Positions 56,104 to 64,000 of a DNA stretch of 64,000 nt are shown piece by piece. The translations under genes were made by a program, and so were the position numbers. The notes beneath the pieces were generated by a model. The model searched no databases. It saw only the letters and a list, made by a program, of their open reading frames with translations, and was not told the origin of the DNA. This DNA is from Dugong dugon. Its lineage: Eukaryota > Chordata > Mammalia > Sirenia > Dugongidae. The stretch spans positions 100,027,234 to 100,091,233 of the forward strand of contig CM057462.1 in the NCBI GenBank assembly GCA_030035585.1. The letters are read 5' to 3'. Numbering within the stretch: position 1 is the first letter of the stretch; every line of letters begins with the position of its first letter.

Positions 56104-56790
56104 TAAGCCAAAGTATAGAGAGAAGAAAAATGAGATGGAGAGGGTCTTGGGCATATATGAATCAGTTAGAATTTAGTCAGGAAAGCAGGTCTCTATGAAT
56201 GTTATATAAATATTGTAGGCTAAGGAATTATTATAAGAATTGAACCTTACACATTTGAGGGAGAAGCTGGGAAAGTGAAAGTCTGTAAGGAATTGAAGGA
56301 TCAGAGGAAAAGTCTGTAAACAATCATCTGGCAATAGCACTGGCACTCTTGGACAAGTTGGAGCTTGCAGGAAAATCTGAGAAGCCAAGCATGACTAGCC
56401 ATTGAAGTAGGAGGTCTATAGGAAGCTATTGCCATAGCTTGTACAAGTGTCTGGTGTATAAGTATACAAGTGTCTAGTGCTGCTGATGTTGAGCAGGTCT
56501 AGCAGTTGGGAAGAACTGAATGAGTATTGGAGGGAAAACACAAGCTAGAAACTACTAGGCACCTCTTTGTCTGATACTGCATCTAATCATGAACACACCT
56601 TCAGAAAGTATGAATGCTGCTTCACTACTACCTCCCAAATCTGGCACAAGCTCCACTTTTGGCTAACTCTAAACCAAAACCATACAGGGAAAAGGATTCT
56701 GGGAAACAATGTTCTTAGATTAGCCAGTTAACAAAAGAACAATATGGAAGAGTCTACTCTTATCAACTAGATATCAATAGACATCTTTTA
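56104..56790. other. Unassigned, possibly old LTR-derived
   Basis: AATCAGTTAGAATTTAGTCAGG and AAGGAATTATTATAAG recall the CAGGGTTCTC...AAGGAATTGGCT words of an old mammalian repeat. Contains ACAAGTGTCTGGTG and ACAAGTGTCTAGTG, a short direct repeat at 56441 and 56466. Confidence 0.3.
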
Positions 56791-56799
56791 AGCCTATGT

Positions 56800-56973
56800 T
56801 TAGTGACTGCAAAAATGGGTTCATGATTTCTTTTTGAGGTGATGGAAATGTTCTAAAACTATGTTGTGATGGTTGCACAACTTTGTAATATAGTAAAAAT
56901 TTATTTTAAATGAGTGAATTTTATGGTATGTAAACCATATCTCAATAAAACTGTTAAAAAAATTAAGTTCCTA
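56800..56973 (+). mobile_element. L1M-type 3' end
   Basis: GATGGAAATGTTCTAAAAC, GATGGTTGCACAACTTTG and GGTATGTAAACCATATCTC, then CAATAAAACTGTTAAAAAAA, the classic old L1 3' end. Confidence 0.75.
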
Positions 56974-57004
56974 ATAAAGACTGTGGCAAAAATCATACTT
57001 TATT

Positions 57005-59160
57005 CATGAAAGGTATTTGTCCTTAGAAGTTCTGCTTGCATTGGGCTGTTGTAATTTCTATTATTATTTTCTTGTCATATAAAATGAGAGTACTAAGAGG
57101 TACCAAAGAGCTATTATATTCTAGATATACTTCTCTCCTCCCTGTACCCCTTGGGTAGTAGCAACTGAATTTTCCCTTGATAAGCAAAAAAAGCAAACCC
57201 ATTGCCATCAAGTTGATTCTCACTCATAGCAGCCCTACAGGACAGAGTAAAACTGCCCCATAGGGTTTCCAAGCAGCAGCTGGTGGATTCGAGCTGCCAA
57301 CCTTTTGTTTAGCAGCCAAGCCCTTAAACACTGCACCACCAGGGCTCCTTTCCCTAGATAGGCAGGATCAATCATATGAGCTAATACAGTAGCCTTCTTC
57401 TTTGCTTGTTGATTCACTAGCACAAAGAGCCCAGAATGGCCAGGTGGCAGCCCCAACTTCCTGTTTAATGGAACCATTGTTGAGTTCCCTACTGGAGACA
57501 CCGCTTCCTTGGGAATTAAGATCTTGAGATGAGCAGAGCCCAAAGTTTCAAGGGCAAGAAATAAACCTTTTGTTAGTGGATCATTAATAGTAATAGTGAG
57601 AGGAACCATAACTGTGAATCGTGATATTCTGGCACCATCTGAAAGTGAGCCGCTGCAGCATAACAGCCCCATTCAGAAGTGTTCCTGAAAGACAGTACCA
57701 TATGTTGGTTGCTGATTTAGAACACATGCCACATCCTGGAAGACATTATCCCATAATTGAATCTTCAAAAGACCATTCACCATTCTATCAGGCAAGTTGC
57801 TTCAGGGTGATGAGAAATACGGGAAGACCAATGAATTCCACAAGTCCAAAACCAATTTCATGCTTCATGTGCTAAAAGCAACTTACCTTACCAGAAGCAA
57901 AACTTTGTAGAATACCAAGATAATGAGTAAAGCATTCTTTAAGTCCATGGGTAGTGATTTTGGAAGAAGCACTGAGGGCAAATAAGCCAAATACAAATCC
58001 AGAGTGACAGCAAAGCATTGCCCTTTCTATGCTGGTAGTGGTCCAGTGTAATCAGTCAACCAGCTCAGAGTTCAGTAAATCAACCCTGATTGATTCAATA
58101 CCACTCCTGAGGAATGATGCCATATTAGGGACTCTGTTGGTCTCTGATGTTGGCAAGTTTGGCACTCAGCAGCTGCTGTAGCCAGACTGACCTTGGTGAA
58201 TAGATGTCCATGTTGCTGAGACCAGGTATCATCACCATTACCAACAAGGGAGGAGACAGGTTAACTGACGTGGAAGATTTTCTTTCACTGCTGTCTTTCA
58301 GGAGCACTTCCAAATGGGGCTGTTGTGCTGCAGCTTTGCACTTTCATGTGGTTCCAGCATATTATGAAGAACTATTTGAAATAAGGCTTTAAATGTTTTT
58401 CCTCAGTCAGCTAGTACAGGAAACACCCTATGAGAACACAGGTGCAGGTTGAGAGAAAAAAGAAAATGCAGTACGAGAGGAGTCATAGAAGTCTGAGTTA
58501 CTTGTACATGAAACTTACTTTTGCCTTAAAGACTTGTACACCATTTCTACTTGATTATGAAGTATTGCTGCACACAACACAACTTTATTGACTGGTGGTT
58601 CAGACAACACCCAGTTCTTGATGGGCAGCTCTGGTTGGTTAGTTGGTGACCTAGAGTCAAGCTTTCAGTTTCTGTTAAGGATGGTAAAGCTTTGCTTCAA
58701 AATCCTAAAGTCTTATTCTATGATTTATATATAGGGCCCCATCAAAAGCTCTGTTGATCATTCTTAGACCTCTATAGCCACTTCAAAGATCACTGGGTCT
58801 GCTGGGACATATAGCTCAAGTAGAAGAACAGCTTACCTGTTTTAACTTGGAGTTGTTGTTGAACCTTCTCTTGTTCTGGACCCCACTCAAAGCTGGCAGT
58901 CTATTAGGTTACACGGGAAAGAGGGCAGAAGAGCAAACCCATTAAAGTCTTTATTTTCATTAAAAGATTCTAATGGAAGCAGCTTTCTGGTCAAAGAGAG
59001 CTTTGTCTTCTTTAGGCATTTGATATTTGATAACTACAGGTGACAATTTAAGTAACTGTTTTACCACTGCCTGCCATGAATCACCCAAGTTCCATTTACC
59101 AATGAGAAAGGGGTCATTGATAATGTTAATGTAGTCGGACCAAAAAATCAATTACAGAGA
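57005..59160 (-). mobile_element. ERVL pol fossil with a SINE inside
   Basis: Read on the minus strand, the order is RT end, RNase H (GTGGGGTCCAGAACAAGAG near 58890; AGCTGCCCATCAAGAACTGG near 58630), and a linker with TCAGCAACATGGACATC (58215). Then come the integrase C-terminal region (CCACTCACTATTACT... near 57600) and the region beyond it to 57005. This is internal sequence only, with no LTRs recognised beside it. Broken, with several breaks. ERVL is eutherian-wide in age. An AfroSINE at 57186-57348 interrupts it. Confidence 0.75.
57186..57348 (-). mobile_element. AfroSINE inside the ERVL fossil
   Basis: ACCCATTGCCATCAAGTTG tail, GGATTCGAGCTGCCAACC over the B box, GCACCACCAGGGCTCC head. 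Flanks TTTCCCTTGATAAGC (57171-57185) and TTTCCCTAGATAGGC (57349-57363) form a 15-bp duplication with two mismatches. Confidence 0.9.
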
Positions 59161-59164
59161 CTTC

Positions 59165-60100
59165 TGCTGCTGGGAAGATGGGATAAAAATAATTTTCCCT
59201 ATTCTTTTTCTAAGAACAATTATAAAGCCTGGACATTATATATACAAAACAAATAAAAGAGATTCTGAAAGAAGGAGAGAAGAAGACAGAATGACTAGGG
59301 TCCTTGGGACCTGAGGAACAGCAAGGTGATGAGTTCTCTGTTTTTGTTTTTGTTTTTTTTTTGTCTCATATTCCAGACTTGGAACTCAAGAAGCCAGGAT
59401 CTGGAAACACTAATTGTTGTTGTTAGCTGCCATGCAGTCAGTCCTTGACTTCTGGTGACCCCATGTACAACAGAATGAAATGCTACCTGATCCTGCATCA
59501 TTCACATGATCTGTTATAGATTGGACTGTTGATTTTCAGAAGTAGATCACTAGGCCTTTTTTCCTAGTCACTCTGAGTTTGGAAGCTCCGTTAAAACCTG
59601 TTCAACATTATAGCAGTATGGAAGCCTCCACTGACAGATAGGTGGTGGCTGTGCATGAGGTACATTGGCTAGGAATTGAAGCAGGGTCTCCCACAGGTAA
59701 GGGGAGAATTCTACCACTGAACCACCAATGCCTCAGAAACACTAATAGACACTGAATTAAAAAAAAAAAAAAAAGCCCCAATAAATGCCTGCTTTCTCTA
59801 GCGAAAGGATCAGAAAAGGAGCAGCCTAGCAGGACAGAACACTTTTAGACAGCAACGGCTGTATTCTAGCCAAATACCCTCCTCATCCCCTCCGCCCCAC
59901 ACACCCCTATGGCTTCACTTCACTCATGCCAGCAAAGGCTTTGTGGAGAGCTTAGAGTCCCACTCTCACTAGGGAGTGCAGTGGTTCAGTTCACTGCAGT
60001 TTCATTGGAGAAGACATGGGGGACATGGGCTTCCAAACCCAACTGGCAGTAAAGAGGTACCCATCCCCCCTCTGCTGTGTGACATTAGAGGAGGACTAGT
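59165..60100 (+). mobile_element. Possible L1M 5' UTR, split by a SINE
   Basis: CTGCTGCTGGGAAGATGGG at 59165 and, after the SINE, GGATCAGAAAAGGAGCAGCC, GAGAAGACATGGGGGACATG and GGCAGTAAAGAGGTACCC resemble the 5' region of old L1 elements. From memory only. Confidence 0.4.
59415..59735 (-). mobile_element. AfroSINE1-like SINE with tRNA-Gly head and RTE tail
   Basis: A perfect 11-bp duplication GAAACACTAAT lies at 59404-59414 and 59736-59746. On the minus strand the head GGCATTGGTGGTTCAGTGG, then AGAATTCTCCCC and GAGACCCTGCTTC, aligns with tRNA-Gly (59733-59665). The middle has AAAGGCCTAGTGATCTACTTC, like the RTE 5' region. The last 90 bases follow the RTE 3' end (ATCAGGTAGCATTTCATTC to GCAGCTAACAACAACAA). 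Confidence 0.93.
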
Positions 60101-60287
60101 GGAGTCCCTGAGTGATGCACTTGCTAACCAAAAGATTGCAGGTTTGAGTCAATCCAGAGACACCTCCAGAAGGAAGGCTTGGTGATCTACTTCCTAAAAA
60201 TCAGCCACTGAAAGCCCTATAGAGCGGTTCTACTCTGACATACATGGGGTCACCATGAGTCAGAATCAAAGCTATGACAGCTGGTTT
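60101..60287 (+). mobile_element. AfroSINE2-like SINE, plus strand
   Basis: GGAGTCCCTGAGTGATGCAC head, GGTTTGAGTCAATCCAGAG, GTGATCTACTTCCTAAAAATC middle, ATGGGGTCACCATGAGTCAG tail. Confidence 0.87.
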
Positions 60288-60624
60288 ATTTACAGGAATA
60301 CCAACAGTGTATAAGAGCTTCACTTGGTCTGTATCCTCTCTAACACTTGACATTTTAGTTCAAGTGGATTCTGAAAGGAAGCTGGGAGATGGGACACAAG
60401 GAAATACTCAGTTGAAATATAAACCAGAGTCTGAAATCAGAAATTTTGGACGAAGTTTTTTCCATTACCACTCTTGCTTTTTCATTTATTCTTTTATGCT
60501 TTCTTATGAAAGGTTTTTGTCTGGTGTTGAAGAAGCAGACAAAAGGCACCGGATCTGCATTATGTTCAACCTAACTTAGACAAATTTTAAACAAAAGATT
60601 ATATCTGCGATTTGTAACTATTTT

Positions 60625-60775
60625 GTGCATAAGAATCACATGTGGGGTTTTTCCTACTATAGCTTTTTCTCCAAGTCTCCTGATTCAGATTCTCTGAGGA
60701 TGGAGTCCAGGTATCTATATTTTATAAATGCGCTATAGGGTGATTCTGATGCACATCAAAAGTTGAGAAATAATG
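60625..60775 (+). mobile_element. MER5-like hAT MITE
   Basis: AAGAATCACATGTGGGGTTT, CTCCTGATTCAGATTCTC and GTGATTCTGATGCACATC follow MER5A order. Confidence 0.7.
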
Positions 60776-60942
60776 AATGATATCACTGACCAAGCAACGC
60801 AAATTGGACTGCCTTTTTTTAGATGAATTAATTTAGTCTGGTTATTTAGAGTTGGATCTGCTTGAGGAAATACGACTACTGGCATTGTTGAGAGAAGAAA
60901 AAAAAAGAATAAATCATAAAGCATACAATTTGTCTGTGCTGT

Positions 60943-61003
60943 ATACAAAAACAACAACAACAACAACAAAAAAACCAAAACAAAAAACAACCAAGCCCGT
61001 TGC
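60943..61003 (-). mobile_element. AfroSINE tail fragment with CAA repeats
   Basis: AAAACAACAACAACAACAAC is followed by CAACCAAGCCCGTTGCTGTTC, the minus-strand SINE 3' end. The copy is truncated to its tail. Confidence 0.6.
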
Positions 61004-61029
61004 TGTTCAGGACTGATAAGACATGATCA

Positions 61030-61560
61030 ATTTCAAGGCAATTCAACAAAGATTTCCTGAGCACTTACTGTGTGCCAAGTGTTGGACCAGGTGTTAGATA
61101 TATACTAGTGTTAAAAAAAAGTGTATTTGTCAAGATAGGCTAGATTATAACATAGTACAAACAACCTGAAAATCTCAGTGGCTTAAAACAAGCCTTATTT
61201 CTTGCTCACACTAATGTACACTGTGATTTGTCTTGGAGCTCTGCTCCATATTGTCTTTACTCTGGACTCAGGCCAATGGAGTAGTCACTATCTGGAATGC
61301 AGCTAGTCACCATGGATGAAAGAAAGGGCATGTGTCAAACGGAACACTGGTTCTGAAAGCATTTCACTGGCTGAAGAAAGTTGCAAAGCATTTCACTGGC
61401 TAAAGAAAGTTCTACTCCTCCTTTGAGGGAGTAGAAAAATGTAGCTTTATCACATACCCAGAAAGAGTAAAGCCAGAAATATTTGAGGAAGAGAATGAGT
61501 GATTTCAATAATGATGACAGTCATTGACGATTTCACAGTCTAGTATGAGAGTTAGGTCTA
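61030..61560. other. Old repeat-like DNA with a 26-bp tandem duplication
   Basis: 61041-61100 has L2-like words (TTTCCTGAGCACTTACTGTG). At about 61359-61410, GCATTTCACTGGCTGAAGAA and GCATTTCACTGGCTAAAGAA are adjacent imperfect copies. The stretch at 61140-61240 resembles an LTR end. Confidence 0.4.
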
Positions 61561-61686
61561 CAGAATTTGTACTAGAATTTGTCACGTGTTGTAATAGATG
61601 TATATAGTTGTTGATCAAAGGGGTAAAATCTGTTTTTTCTCATGGGTGATAGGTAAAGGTATTACAACAACATAGTGATTTTTGAG

Positions 61687-62120
61687 TGTTATGGATTGAA
61701 TTGTATCTTCTAAAAAAGATATGTTGAAGTACTAACCATGTGCCTGTGACTCTGGAAACAGTTTTTCTGTTATGTTAATGAGGTTCAACTGGAGTACAGT
61801 GGGTCCTAAACCTAATCCATTTGGAGTGGTATCTTATGAAAAGGGAAAACAGACATGGAGACATACACTCAGGGGGAAGACAGATTGATGTGAGGACAGA
61901 GAGAGATGCTTTTATAAGCAGTAAAGGAATGCCAATAAACACTTAGGGCCTCTGAAACTGAAGAGACAAGGATCCCCCAGAGACACAAAGAGAGCATGGT
62001 TCTGGTAATGCCCTGAATTTAGACTTCCTAACCTCTAAAACTGTGAGAAAATAAACTTTTTCTCTTTAAAGCCACCCACTTGTGGTATTTTTGCTAAGGC
62101 ATCAGTAGGAAACTAAGACA
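61687..62120 (+). mobile_element. Solo LTR, ERVL-MaLR-like
   Basis: Starts TGTTATGGATTGAATTGTAT and ends GGAAACTAAGACA, with TTTGAG at 61681-61686 and 62121-62126 (5-6 bp duplication). The 3' end shares CTGTGAGAAAATAAA and GCCACCCACTTGTGG with the LTR at 22473-22988. Looks whole at its ends; no internal region. Confidence 0.88.
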
Positions 62121-62269
62121 TTTGAGTTGCACCTTGGAGGGTATATAGGAATTTTTCAGGTGGAAAAGAACCCAAGCTAGAGAGCAATGGAAAGTGACCT
62201 GGACAGAGAGGCTATGATAAAAGATCACGTCCAAGTCTCAGGAGCTTGACTATGGCACTTTGTACAAGG

Positions 62270-62890
62270 TATAGTAGATGTTAGAGTAGGATGATGAACA
62301 AGATATGCGCAATTCCTGCCTTTGTGGAGCCTATATTTCAGGAGAGTATACAGGTGTTAAAAACATATACAGATAATTAATAATTAATAAAGATTGGGAT
62401 AAGTGCTTTGAAAAAGAAGTACTGTGTACTTGGAGAATTAAATTATAGGGACTTCACCTAGTCTAATGGGTCAAGGAAGAGATAGGTAAAAAAAATGGGG
62501 GAAATAAGGGAAAAAACGTTCTAGACAGAAGCAACAACACATGCAAAAGTCCCAAGGTGGGAAGGAATGCGGTGTGCTGGAGGAACTGAAGGAAGCGGGG
62601 CTGGTGCTCAGAGAATAAAGGAGAGAATGGCATAAGATGAGACTGGAGAGAGGCTTGGGCAGATCACGAAGGCCTTGTAGATCGTGTTTAGGATTCTGTA
62701 TTTTATCCTAAGATAAATGGGAAGCCATCAGCATGCTTTATGCAGGGGAGTAACATAGTTAGACATTTAGTAAAGCTCACCCTGCAGTGTGGAGATGAAT
62801 TATAGGGGCTCAGGAATTGATAGAAGAATTCAGTTAGGAGTTAGTTGTCCAGGTGAGAGGTAAAGGTCATTAGGACGAAAGTTAGAGCTC
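62270..62890 (+). mobile_element. Ancient LINE-type repeat (L2-like), part 1
   Basis: ACACATGCAAAAGTCCCAAGG, GAAGGCCTTGTAGATCGTG, CTAAGATAAATGGGAAGCC, GCAGGGGAGTAACATAG and GTTGTCCAGGTGAGAGG come in the order of a mammal-wide repeat; exact subfamily not certain. Confidence 0.6.
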
Positions 62891-63328
62891 GATGAAGTGG
62901 TGCACCACCCAAGCAGCTTTCCAGGGTATCAATAATTAAGGGGCGCTAAAAAGTAGTGTAAATGCATCAACACGGAGAAGATTATATTGAATAGAATTCT
63001 TCTCGGGGAGAGTACTTGTGGTTTGAAGAAATATTTGATAGGCCACTAGGGGTAAGGGTTGAGACAGTATTCCCTCCCCCTCTTTCCAGCAAGGAACTTG
63101 CTCTAGTATTGATAGATGGTTGCCATATAAGAATGAGATTTTGTTTTGCTGACTGGGACTGGAATTGAATTACATGGGAGAACTGGAGTGGCACTGCTGC
63201 CAGTTGCCCTCCTACTGTTTTCCTTTTCCAGTGCAATAGTCTGTCTTTTTCTAAGCAAATATTTGAAAAATATTTAAAGGATATTGTTTTGAGGGGCATC
63301 AAATTATTAACCATTGTGGGATGTATAA
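62891..63328. other. Unassigned DNA
   Basis: No gene or family recognised. It separates two parts of an ancient LINE-type repeat. Confidence 0.35.
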
Positions 63329-63535
63329 GGAGCCTTCGTGGTGCAGTGGTTAAACTGCTTGGCTGCTAACCAAAAGGTCAGTGGTCCAAACCCACCAGCT
63401 GCTCCACAGGAGAAAGATGTGACAGTCTGTCCCTAAAGATTTACAGCCTTGGAAAACATATGAGGCAGTTCTACTCTGTCCTGTAGGATTGCTATAAGTC
63501 ACAATCAACTCGACAGCAGTGAGTTTGGTTTTGGT
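63329..63535 (+). mobile_element. AfroSINE, plus strand
   Basis: AAGGAGCCTTCGTGGTGCAG head, GAGAAAGATGTGACAGTCTG middle, ACTCGACAGCAGTGAGTTTG end, then TTTTGGTTTGG. Confidence 0.9.
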
Positions 63536-63539
63536 TTGG

Positions 63540-63720
63540 TGGGATGGGTAAATGTCATGACCTGGCCCTCGGTAGCTTGATGGCCAAGGAGATGAAGAGA
63601 AGTGAATATATTTGGCAGGTATATTGAGTGTAAATGACTTAGCTTGGTGATGAATTAAGGAGGAAGATGGATGAAAAGGAAGAGGTAGGGTCAAGGATGA
63701 CTCCTAGATTTCTGTAGTAA
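63540..63720 (+). mobile_element. Ancient LINE-type repeat (L2-like), part 2
   Basis: GAAGTGAATATATTTGGCAGG, GCTTGGTGATGAATTAAGG and GGTCAAGGATGACTCCTAG continue the order seen at 62270-62890. Confidence 0.55.
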
Positions 63721-64000
63721 AATGTGAAATATATAACAAAGTATGAAGAGTTTTTTTTTTTTTAATTTGAATAGTAATTTGTTAAATATGTAATAAACAC
63801 CCAACAATTTTTAACTTCTGGAGGTCTTGCTGGGATGTTAACTTAAAAATCCTTTTGTTCAAATCCAGTATGATTATCTAAAAAGAGATATAATAGAGAT
63901 ACCAATTACATACAGTGAGATTTTATTAATCATACTTTCTACTTGCTTATACTGTTGAATGTCAATACAATTTTTAAGGGAAACCTAGGTATTGGACTTA
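63721..64000. other. AT-rich DNA, nothing recognised
   Basis: No family recognised; a T run lies at 63751-63762. Confidence 0.4.

Noticed and set aside
59665-59735. Possible tRNA-Gly gene
   Set aside because: The match is the head of a SINE with an 11-bp duplication; the acceptor stem pairs poorly and the sequence runs straight into the SINE body.
60943-60980. CAA microsatellite as a regulatory or CRISPR-like repeat
   Set aside because: It is the tail of a truncated minus-strand AfroSINE; no spaced repeat array exists anywhere in the window.

Overview
This window reads as nuclear DNA of a placental mammal of the Afrotheria, most probably an elephant or close relative. The evidence is the repeat content. 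AfroSINE copies with a tRNA-like head recur throughout, a BovB-like RTE LINE has a 3' end ending in CACCTAACAACAACAAC, and there is an L1 lineage with very long untranslated regions. Species assignment is from remembered repeat families, not from a search. The DNA is AT-rich. I found no host exon, promoter or structural RNA gene in 64 kb; the longer open frames all belong to LINE or retroviral fossils or to low-complexity tracts.

Layout. 0.5-2.6 kb: an old HAL1/L1-like piece, an MLT1-type LTR and an AfroSINE. 2.8-15.5 kb: a deep nest. An ERVL pol fossil (minus strand) is split by an LTR-like element (14269-14897) and by an MLT1 LTR (3131-14066). That LTR is itself split by an RTE 3' end and by a full-length L1 (3622-13755), whose ORF1 carries a second, 5'-truncated L1 (10155-12070). 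15.8-16.6 kb: an RTE copy whose two parts face each other. 17.5-21.8 kb: a minus-strand L1 lacking almost all of ORF2 and joined at its 5' end to an RTE piece. 22-36 kb: mostly old unique-looking DNA with solo LTRs (22473-22988, 24245-25075), MIRs, RTE 3' ends, hAT relics and many AfroSINEs. 36-43 kb: a Tigger-like MITE and a long RTE piece containing an L1 3' UTR. 43.6-46.7 kb: the most complete RTE copy. 47.2-53.7 kb: another RTE copy interrupted by a 5'-complete L1 that stops early in its 3' UTR. 54-64 kb: ancient LINE relics, a second ERVL pol fossil, AfroSINEs, a MER5-like element and a MaLR-like LTR.

How the parts relate. The RTE LINE and the AfroSINEs share their 3' ends, and one SINE type also carries a segment resembling the RTE 5' region behind a tRNA-Gly-like head. 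This fits SINEs copied by RTE machinery, as Bov-tA uses BovB in ruminants. The L1 copies differ in the number of repeated modules at their 3' ends. I see no undescribed cellular system here. The interest lies in retrotransposition by-products: chimeric, inverted, prematurely ended and internally deleted copies.
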